Counted from the first letter of the stretch, positions 9,220 to 18,844 are shown. The stretch: 64,000 nucleotides of DNA from an uncultured Sphingomonadaceae bacterium (GCA_947493325.1 CANLQI010000001.1:1565375-1629374), one strand, 5' to 3'. The notes: a model not told the origin generated them from the letters alone. Numbers and translations are program-made.

Positions 9220-10137
9220 ATGAAAAACATGGACTGGGAAGATATCCGCATATTCCGCGCCGTGATGCGCAATGGCACTGTGCGCCGCGCCGCAAGATCA
9301 CTGGGCGTGCACCATAGTACGGTCAGCCGCCGTATCGACAATCTGGAAAAATCGGTGGGCACGCGGCTGTTTGACAGGCTCCCGGAAGGTTATGCGCCCA
9401 CCAGTGCCGGTGAGGAGTTGGCCGTGGCAGCGCATGGCTTTGCCGATGAACTCAACGATGTGGCCCGCCATATTGCCGGGCGCGACGATGACCTGCACGG
9501 CAAGCTGGCCGTGACCATTGCCGAGCCACTCGCCGTGCGCGCATTTGCACCGCGCCTTCCCCAATTTGCCGCGCGGCACCCGGGTCTGGAGCTGGAAATT
9601 ATCGCCAGCTATGAGCAACTCGACATGGCAAGGCGCGAAGCCGATGTTGCCGTGCGCATGCACAATGACCCTCCCGAGGCACTGGTAGGCCGCAAGCTTT
9701 TCCCGTATCACACCAGCATCTATGCATCACCCGCATATCTGGCCAGCCATGACATCGCCCTTGATCCGGCCAGTGCGTGCTGGATTGGCTGGGGCGACAA
9801 TATGACACCTTTCCCGGAATGGGCACAGGATACCGAATATGCCGAGGTCCCCGCATGGGGCACATTTGCCAATATCAATATGCAGCTGGAGCTCGCCCGC
9901 GCTGGCATGGGCCTTACCATGCTCCCATGCTTTATCGCAGATGGCGTGGACGGGCTTGTCCGAGCGACATCCGCACCGCCCAAACCATCACGCGATATCT
10001 GGATACTGACGCACAATGACCTGCGCCGCACCGCACGGGTGCGTGCGTTTATGGATTTCGCCGAGGAGGTATTGCGGCCATTGAAGCCCTTGTTTTTCGG
10101 TGAAACGCCTGCGCCGCACTTGCGTCATAACGTATAG
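9220..10137 (+). CDS. LysR-family transcriptional regulator
   Basis: 305-residue regulator. Residues 5-64 form the winged helix-turn-helix (FRAVMRNGTVRRAARSLG, HHSTVSRRIDNLEKSVGTRL), and residues about 95-295 the periplasmic-binding-protein-like effector domain. No clear ribosome site precedes the ATG; a second ATG lies three codons downstream (9229). It is divergent from the MAPEG gene (115-bp gap), the classic LysR arrangement, so MAPEG-DUF1993 is the first candidate target. The end overlaps the end of the convergent cdsA-like gene by 13 bases. Confidence 0.88.
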   Translation: MKNMDWEDIRIFRAVMRNGTVRRAARSLGVHHSTVSRRIDNLEKSVGTRLFDRLPEGYAPTSAGEELAVAAHGFADELNDVARHIAGRDDDLHGKLAVTIAEPLAVRAFAPRLPQFAARHPGLELEIIASYEQLDMARREADVAVRMHNDPPEALVGRKLFPYHTSIYASPAYLASHDIALDPASACWIGWGDNMTPFPEWAQDTEYAEVPAWGTFANINMQLELARAGMGLTMLPCFIADGVDGLVRATSAPPKPSRDIWILTHNDLRRTARVRAFMDFAEEVLRPLKPLFFGETPAPHLRHNV

Positions 10138-11063
10138 AAATAATTGGTGAGGTGATAAAACAGCGGCGCGGCAAAACATACACTGTCCATGCGGTCGAGC
10201 GCGCCGCCGTGCCCCTCTATCATATGGCCCCAGTCTTTTTTGCCTAGCGAGCGTTTGACAGCCGACAGCACCAGCCCACCCCAGAAACCGGCCATCACGA
10301 TGCTGAAAGCCATGCCCGCCGCTATAAGCGGTGTGAAAGGCGTTATCCACCATAAAGCCGCCCCAATGGCCGTCGCCGCCAATCCGCCACCGATCAGGCC
10401 TTCCCATGTCTTATTCGGGCTGACCGAAGGAGCGAGTTTATGTTTGCCGAAAATTTTGCCAAATACATATTGCATCACATCGGACAGCTGCACCACGGCG
10501 ACAAGGAAGAACAGCAGCAGAAAATTCTGCCCCGCATAGCCCGGAATATCGAGCGTCAGCAGCGCGGGCGCGTGGCTGATACAATAGACGGTCAGCATCA
10601 GCGCCCACTGGATTTTCGCGCTGCGCATCAGGAAGTCCTGCGTATTGCCTTTCGCAACCGACAATATCGGCAGCAGCAGAAATGCGTACACCGGGATAGC
10701 AATGGAAAACAGCGCCGTCCATTCGGTCCAGATCAGCCAGTATTGCAGCGGTATGAAAATATAGAAAGCGGCGACTGTCGCGCGGTGGTCCTCCGGCCGT
10801 GTCCGCGTCATCGACAGGAATTCGCGCAGGCAGTAAAAACTGGTCAGCATAAAGAGAAATAATGTCACACCCTTGCCGAACCAGAATGCCAGGCCGAATA
10901 TGCCGACCATCACCCACCACGCGCGGATACGTTCGTTCAGATTGCGGACGGTATCCTTTGCACCGTCCGTTACAGCGCGTTTGCCAAGGATAAAGCCGAC
11001 TAGTGATGCCACAAGCAGCAGACCGACCACCCCGGCCATCAGATAGAGGAATTTATCGTCCAT
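10125..11063 (-). CDS. CdsA-like phosphatidate cytidylyltransferase (YnbB type)
   Basis: 312-residue polytopic membrane enzyme that makes CDP-diacylglycerol from phosphatidate and CTP. About eight hydrophobic stretches are seen. The CTP_transf_1 signature is complete near the C-terminus: SAVKRSLGKKDWG, then the HGGALDRMDS box with the metal-binding Asp residues; SPNKTWEGLIGG lies before it. Its ATG overlaps the stop of the PlsC-like gene by one base. It stands in a lipid operon apart from the usual ispU-cdsA-dxr neighbourhood, so it is probably a second, specialised CdsA, like E. coli YnbB in ynbABC. Confidence 0.88.
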   Translation of the reverse strand: MDDKFLYLMAGVVGLLLVASLVGFILGKRAVTDGAKDTVRNLNERIRAWWVMVGIFGLAFWFGKGVTLFLFMLTSFYCLREFLSMTRTRPEDHRATVAAFYIFIPLQYWLIWTEWTALFSIAIPVYAFLLLPILSVAKGNTQDFLMRSAKIQWALMLTVYCISHAPALLTLDIPGYAGQNFLLLFFLVAVVQLSDVMQYVFGKIFGKHKLAPSVSPNKTWEGLIGGGLAATAIGAALWWITPFTPLIAAGMAFSIVMAGFWGGLVLSAVKRSLGKKDWGHMIEGHGGALDRMDSVCFAAPLFYHLTNYFYTL

Positions 11064-11671
11064 TACGCATCCTCCTCATCCACATAGGCGAGATCGATTA
11101 TCCCTTGCCGCGCACGATTCAAAAAATCGTCCCGCGCTTCTCCGGGTTTCAGCCGGATCGGCGCGCCGAAGCTGATCGTACAGCTTATCGGTGCGGGTAT
11201 GACCGCGCCCTTGGGATAGGCGCGGCTCAGATTTTCGAGATAAGTGGGCACAAACTCCACATCAGGATAATCGCGGGCCAGATGAAACAGCCCGGACTTC
11301 AGTTTCTGCGGCAAGGTTTCGGTGGTGCGTGTGCCCTCGGGGAAAATGATCAGGGATTCTCCATCATCCAATATTCCGCGCAGCGGTTCGAGCGGATTGC
11401 GGGATGCTTTGCGGTCGATCAGCACCGCGTTCAGCACCTGGCCCGATATATAACGGGTCAACGCGTTTTTGCCCCAATAATCCGCCGCCGCCACCGGATG
11501 GGTTGTTGCACGCAGATCCGGCGGCAAAGCTGCGCAAATCAGGATGGTATCAAGATGGCTGCCGTGATTGGCGAAATATACACGCTGACGCAGATGCGGC
11601 TGACTGCCCGCCCATATCGCCCGGCCACCCACCAGAAAACGCGAAAGACCGAATAATATCGATTGTATCAT
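11063..11671 (-). CDS. Lysophospholipid acyltransferase, PlsC family
   Basis: 202-residue membrane-associated acyltransferase, expected to acylate a lysophospholipid. The catalytic HX4D box is seen as NHGSHLDTI (residues about 33-41), and the substrate-binding block as FPEGTRT (about 114-120). It overlaps the CDP-alcohol phosphatidyltransferase gene by 4 bases (ATGA) and the cdsA-like gene by one base, so all three are translated together. Shorter than the housekeeping PlsC, it likely supplies the dedicated lipid pathway of this cluster. Confidence 0.87.
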   Translation of the reverse strand: MIQSILFGLSRFLVGGRAIWAGSQPHLRQRVYFANHGSHLDTILICAALPPDLRATTHPVAAADYWGKNALTRYISGQVLNAVLIDRKASRNPLEPLRGILDDGESLIIFPEGTRTTETLPQKLKSGLFHLARDYPDVEFVPTYLENLSRAYPKGAVIPAPISCTISFGAPIRLKPGEARDDFLNRARQGIIDLAYVDEEDA

Positions 11672-12303
11672 TCGGCGCTCTCCTTAAGCTGTGCAGCGAT
11701 GCGCAGCGTGCGCAAAATAATCGTCAGCACTGTTCCGGCTGCAATCAAGGCGAGCAGGATCGGCCCCGCATAATTGCTGCCTGCAAAATACCATTCCACC
11801 GGTACAGCAATACATGCCAGTGTGAGCGCGGCCATACGGTGCGGTTTCGCCATTGGTCCGCCAAAATCTTCGCCCAGACCATGGCTGCTGCCCACCGCGC
11901 GGATATAAGCCGCAGCCACTGCAAGCAGGCTCGCCAGCCAGCCCAGCCACGGGAGCCCCATCGCATAACCGAATGCGGTCAGGAAAAGACTGTCCTCTAT
12001 CCGGTCAGGAATTTCATTATAAAGCGGGCCATAGGGAGAATGGCGCTTGCCCTCCACCGCCACCATGCCATCCAGCATATTGCATAAGAGACGCAGCTGT
12101 ATGCACAGCGCCGCCAGCAAAAACAGCCAACCGCCCTGTCCTGCGGCGATCATGGCCCAGGCACCAAGCATGGCAAAGCCAATGCCCAGAACGGAAATCT
12201 GGTTCGGCGTGATCCGCGTTGCCAGAAGCGCATTCATCGCCAGCCTGGCCCAGCCAGTGCTGCGCGACTTTAAAGGGCGGCGATTATTATCAGTCATAAT
12301 CAT
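11668..12303 (-). CDS. CDP-alcohol phosphatidyltransferase family protein
   Basis: 211-residue membrane enzyme with about five helices; it should transfer a phosphatidyl group from CDP-diacylglycerol to an alcohol. The metal-binding motif is a variant: DGMVAVEG, then GPLYNEIPDRIEDS (residues about 81-109). The usual DG-x2-AR start has Val in place of Arg and a longer linker, while the later G-x3-D-x3-D part is present in altered form (D-RIE-D). It is the first gene of the three-gene operon. The alcohol substrate is unknown; the deviating motif argues against simply calling it PgsA or PssA. Confidence 0.82.
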   Translation of the reverse strand: MIMTDNNRRPLKSRSTGWARLAMNALLATRITPNQISVLGIGFAMLGAWAMIAAGQGGWLFLLAALCIQLRLLCNMLDGMVAVEGKRHSPYGPLYNEIPDRIEDSLFLTAFGYAMGLPWLGWLASLLAVAAAYIRAVGSSHGLGEDFGGPMAKPHRMAALTLACIAVPVEWYFAGSNYAGPILLALIAAGTVLTIILRTLRIAAQLKESAE

Positions 12304-12383
12304 GCGCTCCAGTCTGATGGGCTGGCTGACCTACCTTTATTTGGAAGTGATAATATTGCAGCGGTAGGTTTACTGCTGTGTAA

Positions 12384-12414
12384 CAAAAAAGGCGCACCCG
12401 CAAGGGCACGCCTT
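12384..12414 (-). terminator. Terminator of the alanine-rich lipoprotein gene
   Basis: On the minus strand AAGGCGTGCCC-TTGC-GGGTGCGCC followed by a run of six T. Two stem positions are non-Watson-Crick (one is a possible G-U). It lies 25 bases after the stop of the gene at 12439. Confidence 0.8.
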
Positions 12415-12438
12415 CTTGAATTAGGTTAAGCGTAAAGC

Positions 12439-12717
12439 TTAGTCCTGCATGGCTTTGCCGGCGTCTTCGACGGCTTTGCCTGTGGCATCAGCAGCATTGT
12501 CAGCAGCTTCTGCGGTCGCATCAACTGCACCGTCAACAGCTTCGCCAGTTGCATTGGCTGCGTCACCGACAGCTTCACCTGTAGCATCAGCGGCGTTGGA
12601 AGCGTCTTCAGCCATGGAGTCAGCTGTTTCACCAGCAGCATCCTGTGTTTGCTCGGAACAAGCAGAAAGACCGAGAGCAGCTACAGCAGCAACGCTGGCA
12701 ATTACAAATTTACGCAT
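12439..12717 (-). CDS. Small alanine-rich repeat lipoprotein
   Basis: 92-residue secreted lipoprotein. Residues 1-19 are a lipoprotein signal with the lipobox LSAC, cysteine at 20. The mature part consists almost wholly of A, D, E, G, T and V arranged in near-identical 11-residue units of the kind DATGEAV-DAAN, with several copies, predicting one long amphipathic, acidic helix without aromatic residues. This resembles small Lpp/entericidin-like or LEA-like proteins, but no family is claimed. It has its own terminator and no operon partner. Abundant envelope lipoproteins often look like this. Confidence 0.75.
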   Translation of the reverse strand: MRKFVIASVAAVAALGLSACSEQTQDAAGETADSMAEDASNAADATGEAVGDAANATGEAVDGAVDATAEAADNAADATGKAVEDAGKAMQD

Positions 12718-13199
12718 AATAATAGTACCTTGTATTGTTTAAAACCAGGGATTTGGGAATTTATTTCCGGCCTCCCATACACTTTATATAGTTGTTTGCT
12801 GGGAGCTCCGCAAGCAAACACAGCTTTGAGCACATATTATCATAGCCCAAAAATTATTATACTATTGATACATAATAATAATATTACTTCTTCCTAAAGT
12901 CCTAGAAATATTATTTTACATTTTAATACCAAGATATACGTGCGAAGAACCGCATATATTCATCGCCAAGCCGTGCCTGAGAAGCGATTAATTGTATGTA
13001 AATATCGCATTTGCCAATTAACTGATGCAATATGTAAAGCCGCTGAAAAGCCATATTTCACATAATTATACAATTGAAAATGGAATAGTCGGTTATTGTG
13101 CCTCAACAAATTTGGATATAGGCTTGTGGCAGAAAATATTAGACCTGCTACGATTTACCATAGGCCGCAGTTGCTACCGCATAATTAAGGATATTATCA
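12718..13199. other. AT-rich intergenic region without convincing gene
   Basis: 482 bases, clearly richer in A/T than the flanks. It should contain the promoters of the divergent lipoprotein (12717, minus) and the S41 protease (13200, plus). A 62-codon frame at 13025-13213 overlaps the protease start and has no family features. No stable RNA, CRISPR or long repeat was seen. Confidence 0.5.
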
Positions 13200-14690
13200 A
13201 TGAAATCATTTAAACTTAAATGCAGTGCTGCGCTGGGTATTGTTGTAATGTTAAGCGCCTGTGGTGGCGGTGATAGCGGTGGCGGACAGACAGTCACAGC
13301 CCCTCCTGTAACCGTAACCCCCACACCTACACCGCCCCCCGTATCTACATGCTCATTGCGATCTCGTCAGGATTGGGCTGCGGATGTGCTGGACGAGTGG
13401 TATTTATTCCCCGAAACATTGCCCACAAACCGCAATCCTGGTCAATTTAGCAATGTACAGGATTATATCGACTCCCTTACGGCCAATGCCCGCGGCCAGG
13501 GCAAAGATCGTAACTTTACTTTTATAACATCTATCGAAGAAGAAAATGCCTTTTTCCAAAGCGGTTCAAGTGCAGGATTTGGGTTCAGGCTTTCGTTTGT
13601 GGGTGCTAATAATCAGTTATTCATTATCGACTCCTATGAAGATGCACCTGCCTTGACCGCAGGCATTGACCGTGGTGCCGAAATTCTGGCCATTGGTACA
13701 AGTGCAAATAATCTGCGCACAATTGGCGAGCTCATCGCAGAAAATGGCGGACAGGCTGTTACCGATGCCCTGGGGCCAGACGATGTAGGTACAACGCGCG
13801 TCCTGCAAGTCAGGGATTCAGGCGGGACGCGAAACATTACTATATCCAAGGCAGATTTCGCGCTTCCACCAATATCGCCGCGGTTCGGCACAAAGATCAT
13901 CAATGATCGCGGAAATAAAGTGGGCTATATCAATTTACGTACATTTATCGACACCGCAGAACCCGCCTTAAGATCAGCTTTTGCAAATTTTCAGGCTGAA
14001 GGCGTTACCAACATTATCATAGATTTCCGCTATAATGGCGGCGGACTGGTACGTACCGCAGAGTTATTTGGTGATTTACTGGGCCGAAACCGGTCGGCGA
14101 ATGATGTCTATTCCTTCACGACTTTTCGCCCGTCCAAATCCGCAAACGATGAACAGCGCAATTTTCAGAATGCGTCGCAATCTATTGCACCTATGAAAAT
14201 AGCTGTAATCGGTTCACGCCGTACCGCATCGGCCAGCGAATTGGTAACGAATAGCATGGCAGCATATCTGGGGGATAATTTGGCGCTGATAGGCAGCAAT
14301 ACCTTTGGGAAGCCTGTGGGACAAATTGCCGTTGATCGTGCCGCCTGCAATGATCGTATGCGCGTCGTGGCCTTTAAGACAGAAAACAAGGACCGTGAAG
14401 GCGAGTATTTTAACGGTCTCGCGTCCACTCTCGACAAGACATGCAGCGCAGCTGATACCCTTTCGCTGGCCATGGGTGATCCTGCAGAAACTTCGACACG
14501 TGAAGCGCTTAATTTTATCGCCGGGGACAATTGCAATGCTATCGCAGGCAGCGGCCAATCGGCGCAGTCGAGACGCTCGACACAGTCGCCACAATCAGCA
14601 AGCATACGTCGGCAGATCGAAGCTAGCAACGATTTGTTAATGCCCCGCAATCCCAGTCCTTACCAGCGTGAAGTGCCGGGCAGCTTCTGA
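13200..14690 (+). CDS. S41-family (C-terminal processing-type) peptidase, lipoprotein
   Basis: 496-residue secreted serine protease anchored as a lipoprotein: lipobox LSAC with Cys21, then a Gly/Thr/Pro-rich linker to about residue 48. A PDZ-like region is seen around 115-195 (SSAGFGFRLSF, then DRGAEILAIG). The S41 catalytic domain shows NIIIDFRYNGGGLV (about 275-288), the nucleophile serine in TASASE (342-347) and the lysine in NTFGKPVG (Lys371). AAGGA precedes the ATG. The C-terminal tail after residue 455 is Ser/Gln/Arg-rich and probably disordered. The substrate is unknown. Confidence 0.9.
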   Translation: MKSFKLKCSAALGIVVMLSACGGGDSGGGQTVTAPPVTVTPTPTPPPVSTCSLRSRQDWAADVLDEWYLFPETLPTNRNPGQFSNVQDYIDSLTANARGQGKDRNFTFITSIEEENAFFQSGSSAGFGFRLSFVGANNQLFIIDSYEDAPALTAGIDRGAEILAIGTSANNLRTIGELIAENGGQAVTDALGPDDVGTTRVLQVRDSGGTRNITISKADFALPPISPRFGTKIINDRGNKVGYINLRTFIDTAEPALRSAFANFQAEGVTNIIIDFRYNGGGLVRTAELFGDLLGRNRSANDVYSFTTFRPSKSANDEQRNFQNASQSIAPMKIAVIGSRRTASASELVTNSMAAYLGDNLALIGSNTFGKPVGQIAVDRAACNDRMRVVAFKTENKDREGEYFNGLASTLDKTCSAADTLSLAMGDPAETSTREALNFIAGDNCNAIAGSGQSAQSRRSTQSPQSASIRRQIEASNDLLMPRNPSPYQREVPGSF

Positions 14691-14853
14691 TATATCGTCA
14701 TAGTTGCCAGAGCGACATGCACGGGAAAGTGCCCCATTATGCAGGATGATAATATAGGGTGATGCCTCTTGTCTCGTTATAATGCGTGGATAAGGCAGTT
14801 TCGAACCAAGTTCATAAGTGACGCCTTCAAAATGGGCTGCTATTGTTCGGGCC

Positions 14854-17649
14854 ATGACAGACCCAAAGCACCTCTACCTCATCGACGCCTCCGCCTATAT
14901 TTTCCGCGCCTATCACCGGCTCCCACCGCTGACCAATCCCGAAGGCACGCCGGTGGGCGCGGTTTACGGCTATACCACTATGCTGTGGAAGCTGGCAGAA
15001 GACCTGCACAAGGCCGATGGCCCCACGCATATGGCGGTGATACTCGACAAGTCCTCTAAGAGCTTTCGCAACGATCTGTACGACCAGTATAAAGCGAATC
15101 GTCCGCCCCCGCCTGATGATCTGGTGCCGCAATTCCCGCTGATCCGCGACGCCACCCGCGCCTTTTCGCTCGATGTGGTTGAAGAGGAAAATGTCGAGGC
15201 CGATGACATGATCGCGAGCTACGCCAAGGCCGCAGCGCGCGATGGCTGGCAGGTGACCATTGTGTCATCCGACAAGGACCTGATGCAGCTGATCGAACCG
15301 GGTGTCGACATGCTGGACACCATGAAAAATGCCCGTATCTCCGCGTCAGATGTTGAAGAGAAATTCGGTGTCGGCCCCGAACTGGTCGGCGATATGCTCG
15401 CGCTCATGGGGGACAGCGTCGACAATATCCCTGGCGTAAAAGGCATCGGCCCCAAGACCGCGTCCAAGCTGCTTATCGAGCATGGCGATCTTGACAGCGT
15501 GCTGAAAGCCGCGCCCGACATGAAAAAGTCGAAAATGCGCGATAACCTGATCGAATTTGAGGAAGATGCCCGGCTGTCGCGCGTGCTGGTCACGCTCAAA
15601 GAGGACTGCTCCCTTCCCATCCCGCTCGATGATTTCAAGCTTCAGGATATTCCGCCCGAACCGCTTGCCGAGTTCCTGAAGACCCACGGCTTTAACAGCC
15701 TGCTGCGCAAACTCGGTACGGATGCCGGTGATACGGGCAGCGGCAGGAAGGACGCTGCCCAAACAGATAATGGCAGCGGCAACGGCGCGCCCGCGTTTAA
15801 GGAAATGCCGCCCGTCAACCATGACACATATGCCTGTGTACAGGACGAGGAAACGCTGGGGCAATGGATCGAACGCGCGCAGTATCTGGGCATGGTCGCG
15901 GTCGATACCGAAACGGACTCGCTCGACGCCATGACAGCGCGTCTGGTGGGGGTCAGCCTTGCGGTGGAACCGGGCGAGGCCTGTTACATTCCGCTCGGCC
16001 ATGGCGGCAGCGACATGTTCGCCGAAAAGCCGCAGCAGATCCCGCTCGGCCGCGCGCTGGAACTGCTTAAACCACTGTTCGAGGATGATGCCGTTCTCAA
16101 AATCGGCCAGAACCTCAAATATGACATCAACGTGCTGGCGCAGCACGATATTGCCGTGACCCCGATTGATGACACGATGGTGATGAGCTTCGCGCTCGAC
16201 GCCGGACGCGGTGTCGGCGGCGGGCACGGCATGGACGCGCTCGCCAAGCTGCATCTGGACCATGAGTGCATCAGCTATAAATCACTCACCGGCACGGGCA
16301 AGAAAGCGATCAGCTTTGCCGAAGTGCCGCTGGAGGATGCCACGAAATATGCTGCCGAGGACGCCGATGTCACGCTGCGGCTGTGGCATGTGCTGAAACC
16401 CCGGTTATCGCATGAAGGCAGCACGACCGTGTACGAGCGTGTCGACCGCCCGCTAATCCCCGTGCTGGCGGGCATGGAGCGTGAGGGCATCAGGGTGGAC
16501 CGCGAAAAGCTCGCGCATCTCTCATCCGAATTTGCCGCGCAGATGGCCGAGTTGGAAAAAGAGATCCATGATATTGCAGGCCGCGAATTTGCGATCGGCA
16601 GTCCGAAGCAACTCGGCGAAGTGCTGTTTGGCGAGATGGGCCTGAAAGGCGGCAAGAAAGGCAAGTCCGGGCAATATTCCACCGATGTCACCGTGCTCGA
16701 AAAGCTGGAGAAAGAAGGCGTCGAGATCGCCCGCAAGGTGCTCGAATGGCGGCAGCTCTCCAAGCTCAAATCCACCTATACAGATGCGCTGCAGGAGCAG
16801 ATCAATCCAAACACAGGCCGTGTGCACACAAGCTATAGCCTGACCGGCGCACAAACCGGACGCCTCGCCTCGACCGACCCGAACCTGCAGAATATCCCGA
16901 TCCGCACAGAGATCGGCCGGCAGATTCGCCATGCGTTCGTGGCCGAACCCGGCAATGTCATACTCGCCGCCGACTATAGCCAGATCGAGCTGCGCCTCGC
17001 CGCGCATATGGCCGATGTCGAGACACTGAAACAGGCGTTTGCCGAGGGCGAAGATATCCACAACCGCACCGCCCAGGAAATGTTCGGCGAGGTCAACCGC
17101 GACACGCGCGGGCGCGCCAAGACGATCAATTTCGCCATTCTCTATGGCATCAGCCGCTGGGGCCTGGCCGGACGCCTCGAAGTGAGCTCTGACGAGGCGC
17201 AGGACATGATCGATACCTATTTCGCGCGTTTCCCCGGTATCCAGAAGTATATCAGCGACACACTGATGACCACCAAGGACCGCGGCTATACCGAGACTTT
17301 ATTTGGCCGCAAAACACATTTTGAGCGCATTAATTCAAAGAACCAGACCGAACGCCAGGGCAGCGAACGCGCCGCGGTTAACGCACCGATCCAGGGCACC
17401 AGCGCCGACATCATCAAACGCGCCATGGCCCGCATGATGCCCGCGCTGCAGGAAGCGGGCCTCGGCCATGTGCGCATGATGCTGCAGGTACATGACGAAC
17501 TGGTGTTCGAACTGCCCGAAAATGACGTCGAGGCCGCGACTGACGTGATCCACACCGTTATGGCCGAAGCCGCCGGACCAATGGTCGAGATCAGCGTGCC
17601 TCTGGGCGTCGATATCGGCACCGGAGAAAGCTGGGGCGCAGCGCACTGA
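14854..17649 (+). CDS. polA: DNA polymerase I
   Basis: 931 residues with all three activities. The 5'-3' exonuclease domain spans about 1-290 (YLIDASAYIFRAYH, VSSDKDLMQL, GDSVDNIPGVKGIGPKTA), followed by a 3'-5' proofreading domain at about 325-520 whose DTETDSL keeps the metal-binding Asp and Glu, so proofreading looks intact. The polymerase domain follows (DYSQIELRLAAH motif A, RGRAKTINFAILYG with the O-helix, and QVHDELVFE motif C). An in-frame GTG at 14818 would add 12 residues, but the ATG at 14854 starts right before the exonuclease fold and is preferred. Confidence 0.97.
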   Translation: MTDPKHLYLIDASAYIFRAYHRLPPLTNPEGTPVGAVYGYTTMLWKLAEDLHKADGPTHMAVILDKSSKSFRNDLYDQYKANRPPPPDDLVPQFPLIRDATRAFSLDVVEEENVEADDMIASYAKAAARDGWQVTIVSSDKDLMQLIEPGVDMLDTMKNARISASDVEEKFGVGPELVGDMLALMGDSVDNIPGVKGIGPKTASKLLIEHGDLDSVLKAAPDMKKSKMRDNLIEFEEDARLSRVLVTLKEDCSLPIPLDDFKLQDIPPEPLAEFLKTHGFNSLLRKLGTDAGDTGSGRKDAAQTDNGSGNGAPAFKEMPPVNHDTYACVQDEETLGQWIERAQYLGMVAVDTETDSLDAMTARLVGVSLAVEPGEACYIPLGHGGSDMFAEKPQQIPLGRALELLKPLFEDDAVLKIGQNLKYDINVLAQHDIAVTPIDDTMVMSFALDAGRGVGGGHGMDALAKLHLDHECISYKSLTGTGKKAISFAEVPLEDATKYAAEDADVTLRLWHVLKPRLSHEGSTTVYERVDRPLIPVLAGMEREGIRVDREKLAHLSSEFAAQMAELEKEIHDIAGREFAIGSPKQLGEVLFGEMGLKGGKKGKSGQYSTDVTVLEKLEKEGVEIARKVLEWRQLSKLKSTYTDALQEQINPNTGRVHTSYSLTGAQTGRLASTDPNLQNIPIRTEIGRQIRHAFVAEPGNVILAADYSQIELRLAAHMADVETLKQAFAEGEDIHNRTAQEMFGEVNRDTRGRAKTINFAILYGISRWGLAGRLEVSSDEAQDMIDTYFARFPGIQKYISDTLMTTKDRGYTETLFGRKTHFERINSKNQTERQGSERAAVNAPIQGTSADIIKRAMARMMPALQEAGLGHVRMMLQVHDELVFELPENDVEAATDVIHTVMAEAAGPMVEISVPLGVDIGTGESWGAAH

Positions 17650-17742
17650 CTTTTTGCGTGGCGAACTGGCTGTTCCTACCACACCGGCGCAATTATCATG
17701 TATTTTGAACGCTGCTGTCACCCCACACCGTAACCCCAACTC

Positions 17743-17882
17743 CGACCGTCATCCTGAACCACACCGTCATCCTGAATTTATTTCAGGATTCAGAGCTGAA
17801 CACGAGAGATTGGTACTTTTGCGCTCTGGATACTCAAACCGCCGCCTTCACGAGGGCAAGCAAGTTCAGCATGACGGAGTAC
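17743..17882. repeat. Dispersed palindromic repeat ('CGTCATCCTGAA' type)
   Basis: ACCGTCATCCTGAA occurs twice in succession (from 17743 and from 17763). The second copy runs into a perfect 8-bp hairpin ATCCTGAA-TTTAT-TTCAGGAT (17769-17789), and the unit closes with an inverted copy, GTTCAGCATGACGG. It fills the 358-bp gap between polA and the sulfurtransferase gene; nothing else is seen there. Confidence 0.65.
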
Positions 17883-18007
17883 TAACCCAACTTGGCCAAA
17901 AAAAGCCACCCTCCTATTTACCTTTCCTCCAAAATCCCTCTAGCCGCGAAGCAAATCAGGCGATAGGTTGGAAGCATTACATCCGCGATAGAGATCAGGA
18001 GTCGAAC

Positions 18008-18844
18008 ATGGAATCATTAGTAACAACCGAATGGCTGGCCGGCGAAATGGGCGCATCCGACCTGCGGATCGTGGATGCAACGAAATTCCTGCCCGATGCC
18101 GGACGCAATGCCGCCGCTGAATATGAAGCAGGGCATATTCCGGGTGCAGTCTATATGGATCTGGGCGAATTGACGGATTCCAACAATGATCTCGACAATA
18201 TGTTGCCGCCGCCGGAAAAATTTGCGAGCCGTATGCAGTCACTCGGTCTGGGCGATGGCAGCCGTATCGTGCTCTATGATGACAGCCCGCTCAAATCCTC
18301 GGCCCGCGCCTGGTTCATGCTGACCATGTTCGGCGCACATGAAGTCGCCATACTCGACGGCGGTATCGCCAAATGGAAAGCCGAAGGCCGCCCGCTGGAA
18401 ACCGGCAAGGAAGCGCTGCGCCACCGCCACTTTACCGCCTGGGCCGATGACAAGGACGTGCGCACCAAGGCAAACATGCTGTCCAACCTGCACAGCAAAG
18501 CCGAACAGGTAATCGATGCCCGCCCCGCCGCGCGCTTTAGCGGCGCAGAAGAAGACCCCCGCGAAGGCATTGCATCCGGCCATATTCCAGGCTCCGTCAA
18601 CCTGCCGCACAGCCAGTTGTTCAACGCGGATGGCACGTGGAAAACGGGCGACGATCTGAAAGCCGCATTTGAAGGCGCGGGCGTCGATCTGGACAAAGCG
18701 ATTGTTACCACCTGCGGCTCTGGCATGACCGCCGCCGTGGTCGCATTTGGCGCGCATCTGCTCGGGAAAACCGATGTCGCACTTTATGACGGCAGCTGGT
18801 CCGAATGGGGCGCAGACGGCGATACGCCGAAAGAAACGGGGTAA
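18008..18844 (+). CDS. sseA: 3-mercaptopyruvate/thiosulfate sulfurtransferase (two rhodanese domains)
   Basis: 278-residue cytosolic sulfurtransferase. The N-terminal rhodanese domain (about 10-130) is inactive, having a serine-rich YDDSPLKSSARAWF loop. The C-terminal domain (about 155-272) carries the active loop with Cys236 in TTCGSGMTA, which fits the CG-S/T-G type of mercaptopyruvate sulfurtransferases better than the basic loop of thiosulfate enzymes. The frame is open upstream to 17654 through repeat DNA, but AGGAG 7 bases before the ATG at 18008 decides the start. Confidence 0.9.
   Translation: MESLVTTEWLAGEMGASDLRIVDATKFLPDAGRNAAAEYEAGHIPGAVYMDLGELTDSNNDLDNMLPPPEKFASRMQSLGLGDGSRIVLYDDSPLKSSARAWFMLTMFGAHEVAILDGGIAKWKAEGRPLETGKEALRHRHFTAWADDKDVRTKANMLSNLHSKAEQVIDARPAARFSGAEEDPREGIASGHIPGSVNLPHSQLFNADGTWKTGDDLKAAFEGAGVDLDKAIVTTCGSGMTAAVVAFGAHLLGKTDVALYDGSWSEWGADGDTPKETG

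Noticed and set aside
13025..13213. 62-codon frame before the S41 protease
   Set aside because: Runs into the start of the protease gene, has no ribosome site and no family features.
14637..14855. 72-codon minus-strand frame between the S41 gene and polA
   Set aside because: Overlaps the end of the protease gene and the polA start; product not recognisable. Could be checked by conservation.
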